From contig DIZL01000023.1 of assembly GCA_002429385.1 (NCBI GenBank), positions 1 to 9,053 of the forward strand: a DNA stretch of 9,053 nt, given 5' to 3'. Positions within the stretch are counted from its first letter, which is position 1. Every line of letters begins with the position of its first letter. The DNA is from Prolixibacteraceae bacterium UBA6029. Lineage in GTDB: Bacteria; Bacteroidota; Bacteroidia; Bacteroidales; Prolixibacteraceae. The notes under the pieces are model-generated. The model was not told where the DNA came from and ran no database searches. It saw only the letters and a program-made list of their open reading frames with translations. Both the position numbers and the translations under genes were made by a program. Of the stretch, positions 6,267 to 9,053 are shown one piece after another.

Positions 6267-7097
6267 ATGAAACTATTTACTAAAATCCCAATCGTAACCT
6301 TGCTATTGGTTGCATCAATGTTTAGTTGTAATAAAGAAATGGATTCTTCATCCTATTCCGGTGGATCTTCAGTATTGAAATCCTCTGCACAGTCTTCTGA
6401 AACAACTTCAGGGCTTAAGTCAGCAACTATTCTTCCACAGGAAGGTAAACTGGACGGTTTAAATCTTGGCATTGCTGGCGATTTTGCAATCTTATCCAAA
6501 ACAGGAGTAACCGATGTTTACAAATCATCAGTTGTTGGTGATGTGGGTTCAAGTCCAATTACCGGCGCTGCCGTTTTGGTATCTTGTTCAGAAGTTGTCG
6601 GAACCATCTACACCGTTGATGCTGCCGGTCCGCTTCCATGCAGAGTTACCAATGCAACCCGTTTAGGTATTGCAGTTCTTGATATGCAGGCTGCCTATAC
6701 GGATGCTGCCGGTCGTGTTAACCCTGATTTCCTGAATTTAGGCGCTGGAAATATTGGTGGAAAAACCCTTACCGCCGGTCTGTACAAATGGACAAGTGCG
6801 CTGGTTATCCCCACAGATATTACCATTTCGGGTAGCCCGACTGACGTTTGGATCTTCCAGGTTTCAGGTACGCTTAACATGAGCTCAGCTGTGCGGATTA
6901 CACTTGAAGGTGGTGCACTGGCACAAAATATTTACTGGCAGACTTCTGGTGCCGTTACTTTAGGAACGACCAGTCATTTCGAAGGAATTATCTTAAGCCA
7001 GACAGGTATTAACATGAAGACAGGAGCAACAATCAACGGAAGAATGCTGGCACAAACTGCCGTAACTCTTCAGATGAATGCTGTTACCCAACCCTAG
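6267..7097 (+). CDS. Ice-binding-like (DUF3494) lipoprotein, copy 3
   Basis: A protein of 276 residues. The signal peptide differs in sequence from copies 1 and 2 but has the same length, with lipobox SMFSC (Cys21) followed by NKEMDSSS, a better match to a Lys-acidic surface-export signal. A Ser-rich linker runs to about 62 and the DUF3494 domain from 64 to 276 (NLGIAGDFAILSKTGVTDV, VVGDVGSSPITG, AGNIGGKTLTAGLYK, TDVWIFQVSGTL, NIYWQTSGAVTLGTTSHFEG). Cap cysteines are Cys107 and Cys125. The last ~200 bases are nearly identical to copy 1. The start at 6267 gives a full signal peptide; the ATG at 6260 is in another frame. Ice binding is inferred from the family. It is a separate transcription unit. 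Confidence 0.92.
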   Translation: MKLFTKIPIVTLLLVASMFSCNKEMDSSSYSGGSSVLKSSAQSSETTSGLKSATILPQEGKLDGLNLGIAGDFAILSKTGVTDVYKSSVVGDVGSSPITGAAVLVSCSEVVGTIYTVDAAGPLPCRVTNATRLGIAVLDMQAAYTDAAGRVNPDFLNLGAGNIGGKTLTAGLYKWTSALVIPTDITISGSPTDVWIFQVSGTLNMSSAVRITLEGGALAQNIYWQTSGAVTLGTTSHFEGIILSQTGINMKTGATINGRMLAQTAVTLQMNAVTQP

Positions 7098-7120
7098 TAT
7101 ATATAATAGATCATAATCTA

Positions 7121-7154
7121 AAAAGAGGCGGTTACCTAGGTGGCCGCCTCTTTT
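7121..7154 (+). terminator. Terminator of ice-binding gene 3
   Basis: The 11-bp stem aaaagaggcgg (7121-7131) pairs perfectly with 7144-7154, ending in TTTT. The loop differs from that of genes 1 and 2 by one base (ttacctaggtgg). Confidence 0.92.
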
Positions 7155-7187
7155 GCTATTGTTAAAATACCTTTATAATGTATGAAT

Positions 7188-7283
7188 TTTGCAACTTTAC
7201 TAAATAGTTTTGCAACTTTTCTCCCGATTAAAGGCCTCACCTTTGCCTCGTGATAATGAAGTCACAATTTAATATCTGAAAAA
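7188..7283 (+). promoter_or_regulatory. Promoter and two-hairpin leader of ice-binding gene 4 (diverged -7 box)
   Basis: TTTG (7188-7191), a 21-base spacer, then CAACTTTT (7213-7220); the first base of the -7 box is C instead of T, so this promoter may be weaker or differently used. Hairpin A is AAAGG-cctca-CCTTT (7230-7244). Hairpin B is GTGAT-aatgaa-GTCAC (7250-7265), in which a T-G pair keeps the stem possible in RNA. The ATG at 7284 follows an A-rich run. Confidence 0.7.
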
Positions 7284-8348
7284 ATGAAACTAAAAAAATC
7301 ATTACCAATCCTGGCTCTGCTGGGGATTGTATTCATGTCAGGCTGCAAAAAAGATGCTGAAACTTTTACATATCCTACCGGGACCACATCCGATCCCCTG
7401 AATGCAGCCATTGACGTATCGCCCGATAAGGTAGTTGCATTTACCTTTAACGAGGCAATGGATCCTTCAACGATCAATGCCAGTACATTTACGTTAAAAC
7501 AAGGGACAACACCTGTCGCAGGTATTGTAGCTTATTCAGGGAAAACAGCGACATTTACACCTAATAATCCGCTTGCCCCTAACACAGCTTATGCCGCAAC
7601 AGTAACTACCGGTGCAAAAAACTTAGCCGGTACCGGATTTGCCTCTGACGCAGTATGGAGTTTCACAACCGTCGGATCATCCTCAAACCTGGCCATCGTA
7701 AATCTTGGTTCAGCCGCTAATTACGTGATCCTGGCTAAATCAGCCATCAATAACGTGGCCACTTCTGCAATTACAGGCGATATGGGTCTTAGCCCTGCCG
7801 CTACCTCTTATATCACAGGTTTTGCCCTGGTCAATGCAACAGGATATGCCACCGCGGCACAGGTAACCGGGAAAATCTATGCCGCCGATATGGTAGCTCC
7901 AACACCGATTAATCTGACGACTGCCGTCAACAACATGATTACAGGTTACAACGATGCTGCAGGTCGTCCATCTCCAAAATATACCGAACTGGCCGCTGGA
8001 AATATTGGTGGAAAAACACTTACTTCAGGTCTTTACAAATGGACAAACAACGTTACCGTACCCTCAGATGTGACGATATCAGGTAGCGCCGGCGATGTTT
8101 GGATCTTCCAGATCGCAGGTAACTTTACAATGAGTTCTGCTGTAAAGGTCACCCTAAGCGGTGGCGCACAGGCCAGTAATATCTTCTGGCAGGTAGCCGG
8201 GCAGGTAACTTTGGGAACAACATCACACCTCGAAGGAATTATTCTGGGAAAGACAAACATTACCTTACAAACAGGAGCCTCACTCAATGGCCGGGCTTTG
8301 GCTCAAACCTCAGTGATCCTTGATAAAAATGCTGTTACACAACCCTAA
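7284..8348 (+). CDS. Ig-like (Big_5) plus DUF3494 ice-binding-like lipoprotein, copy 4
   Basis: A protein of 354 residues. The lipoprotein signal ends in VFMSGC (Cys21), followed by KKDAE, a good Lys-acidic surface-export-like signal. Residues about 30-130 form an SbsA-type bacterial Ig-like domain (DPLNAAIDVSPDKVVAFTFN, EAMDPSTI, TFTPNNPLAPNTAYAATV, WSFTTVG). The DUF3494 domain fills 139-354 with a canonical cap (ITGFALVNATGYATAAQVTG, KIYAADMVAPTP) and no cysteine pair, plus TDVTISGSAGDVWIFQIAG-like strands and GTTSHLEGIIL. This Ig-DUF3494 layout is known among bacterial ice-binding proteins; the Ig part probably spaces the ice-binding domain from the cell surface. It belongs to a different subfamily from copies 1-3 but shares their promoter and leader, so it joined the same regulon. 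Activity is inferred from the family. Confidence 0.93.
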   Translation: MKLKKSLPILALLGIVFMSGCKKDAETFTYPTGTTSDPLNAAIDVSPDKVVAFTFNEAMDPSTINASTFTLKQGTTPVAGIVAYSGKTATFTPNNPLAPNTAYAATVTTGAKNLAGTGFASDAVWSFTTVGSSSNLAIVNLGSAANYVILAKSAINNVATSAITGDMGLSPAATSYITGFALVNATGYATAAQVTGKIYAADMVAPTPINLTTAVNNMITGYNDAAGRPSPKYTELAAGNIGGKTLTSGLYKWTNNVTVPSDVTISGSAGDVWIFQIAGNFTMSSAVKVTLSGGAQASNIFWQVAGQVTLGTTSHLEGIILGKTNITLQTGASLNGRALAQTSVILDKNAVTQP

Positions 8349-8371
8349 TTGATTTCAAAGAATTCAAATTC

Positions 8372-8406
8372 AAAAAAGAGACTCCCGCAAGGTGAGCCTC
8401 TTTTTT
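8372..8406 (+). terminator. Terminator of ice-binding gene 4
   Basis: The stem aaaaaagag (8372-8380) pairs with ctctttttt (8398-8406), extended by ctc/gag (8382-8384 with 8394-8396) across a mismatch. It is unrelated in loop sequence to the other three terminators, which fits the separate origin of gene 4's downstream end. Confidence 0.9.
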
Positions 8407-8523
8407 AGTAAACAGAAATCTCTACTGAACTTGTGCCTTAGTGGTAAAAAAGTTGATTCTCCCTGATTGGCTTAACAGGCAGCTGATCCTGTCCATTTCC
8501 CTTTCACCCGGTTTGGGTTCGGG
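8407..8523. other. Gene-free spacer with a possible dispersed-repeat fragment
   Basis: No reading frame of note is present on either strand. The stretch 8416-8451 (aaatctctactgaac, ttgtgccttagtggtaaaaa) resembles a short intergenic sequence seen repeatedly in Bacteroidota and other environmental genomes (aaatctctg-gaacctttgtg type); this is a memory-based resemblance only. The rest, to the start of the iteron palindrome, has no recognised feature. Confidence 0.35.
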
Positions 8524-8690
8524 AGGGTATCCCTTGGGTATTCCTTGGGTATTCCTTGGGTATTCCTTCTCTATATCTGTACTATGATTGATCTATAACT
8601 GTACAAAAATTCATATCTTTGTATAGATATAGATCAATCATAGTTTAATCATTGAAAAGGAATACCCAAGGAATACCCAAGGGATACCCT
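8524..8690. repeat. Nested palindrome made of 11-bp iterons (4 direct, 3 inverted)
   Basis: The left flank holds four head-to-tail copies of the 11-bp unit GGGTATTCCTT (8525, 8536, 8547, 8558). The right flank holds three inverted copies (8657-8689). The outermost unit on both sides carries the same variant, GGGTATCCCTT, giving a perfect 34-bp inverted repeat (8524-8557 with 8657-8690). An inner perfect 17-bp inverted repeat (8581-8597 with 8628-8644) and a 6-bp one (8602-8607 with 8618-8623) lie inside. The 11-bp period would place each unit on nearly the same face of the helix, which suggests cooperative protein binding. It lies 29 bases before the start of the DUF6266-like gene. A cruciform, operator, mobile-element end or replication-like iteron array are all possible. 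Confidence 0.93.
8614..8621 (+). promoter_or_regulatory. Candidate -7 box TATCTTTG for the DUF6266-like gene
   Basis: TATCTTTG is an exact match to TAnnTTTG, and lies at the centre of the iteron palindrome. No good -33 TTTG lies at the right distance; ttg at 8588-8590 is the nearest hint. If used, transcription would begin near 8628, so the mRNA would carry only the right half of the palindrome and a leader of about 90 bases. Confidence 0.45.
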
Positions 8691-8719
8691 CTATAGTATT
8701 AACTTAACACGAATTAATT

Positions 8720-9053
8720 ATGGCACGAATGAAAAGAAACATCGGTGATCTGGTCTCAGGACGGATCGGTAACGTGGTATTTTACACACGGAATGGAGTG
8801 AATTATGTACGTGCAGCTCCTGATCGTAAAAAAGACTCCTGGTCTCCGCAGCAATTGTTGCACCGCCAGCGGTTTAGTAAAGCAAGCTACCTGTGGAGCC
8901 AGCTGAAAAAGACAAAAGTAGCGCCCATCTGGAATTTAGCTGCCGAGCGTATGAACGGGTACGCCAGCTTTATGAAAGCCAATATGCCAGCTTATGCCCT
9001 GGATGGCAGCATTATTGACCCCAAAATGATTAAGATTTCGACGGGTAAACTGC
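8720..9053 (+). CDS. DUF6266-like protein (3' end missing)
   Basis: An open frame from ATG at 8720 runs off the right edge, giving 111 codons. The product begins MARMKRNIGDLVSGRIGNVV, followed by FYTRNGVNYVRAAPDRKKDS and a Trp-, Gln- and Lys-rich stretch (WSPQQLLHRQRFSKASYLW, then WNLAAERMNGYASFMKANMP). The early pattern SGRIGNVVFYTRNG-NYVR is what I associate with the Bacteroidota family DUF6266, whose function is unknown; this assignment rests on recognition without a search. No signal peptide is seen, so it is probably cytoplasmic. The start is chosen because it is the first ATG after the palindrome and the pattern begins right there; an alternative ATG is at residue 4. No Shine-Dalgarno sequence is present. 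Confidence 0.75.
   Translation, partial: MARMKRNIGDLVSGRIGNVVFYTRNGVNYVRAAPDRKKDSWSPQQLLHRQRFSKASYLWSQLKKTKVAPIWNLAAERMNGYASFMKANMPAYALDGSIIDPKMIKISTGKL

Noticed and set aside
8524..8690. Plasmid or phage replication origin (iterons)
   Set aside because: Iterons fit, but no replication-initiator gene, AT-rich unwinding region with DnaA boxes, or other plasmid/phage gene is visible in the window.

Overview
The window looks like a chromosomal segment of a Bacteroidota bacterium, probably a free-living cold-environment or soil/water member. The evidence is a hybrid histidine kinase with an Hpt domain of Bacteroidota type, promoter-like boxes resembling the -33 TTTG / -7 TAnnTTTG pattern of that phylum, start codons preceded by A-rich stretches instead of Shine-Dalgarno sequences, lipoprotein signal peptides followed by a Lys/acidic surface-export-like stretch, and a DUF6266-like protein. 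No RNA genes, CRISPR array or recognisable transposase were seen. The genus cannot be named from the sequence.

Layout. (1) 1-3611, plus strand: the 3' part of a very large hybrid sensor kinase gene, cut by the left window edge (12 perfectly phased 21-residue coiled-coil repeats, two duplicated PAS domains, HisKA, HATPase, receiver, Hpt). It overlaps by 4 bases a small stand-alone receiver protein. A strong hairpin terminator closes this operon at 3635-3676. (2) 3677-4106: a gene-free stretch with a 21-bp tandem repeat and a ~337-bp imperfect inverted-repeat element that contains a REP-like hairpin. (3) 4114-8406: four consecutive, separately transcribed genes for secreted lipoproteins with a DUF3494 (type-1 ice-binding protein) beta-helix domain. 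Each unit carries its own copy of the same promoter, the same two-hairpin 5' leader and a terminator, so whole transcription units were duplicated. The first three form one subtype with a two-cysteine cap region. The fourth has a canonical cap and an extra Ig-like (SbsA/Big_5) domain. (4) 8407-8719: gene-free, holding a 167-bp nested palindrome built from 11-bp iterons, four on one side and three inverted on the other, around a good -7 box. (5) 8720-9053: the start of a DUF6266-like gene, cut by the right edge.

Working together: the kinase, its internal receiver and Hpt, and the small receiver form a plausible multistep phosphorelay. The four lipoproteins are probably displayed on the cell surface, where the family binds ice or shapes the ice/brine surroundings. 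Their shared promoter and leader imply co-regulation. A link between the phosphorelay and the ice-binding array is only positional; the two are separated by a terminator. The most interesting candidates are the conserved two-hairpin leader repeated four times and the iteron palindrome in front of the DUF6266-like gene.
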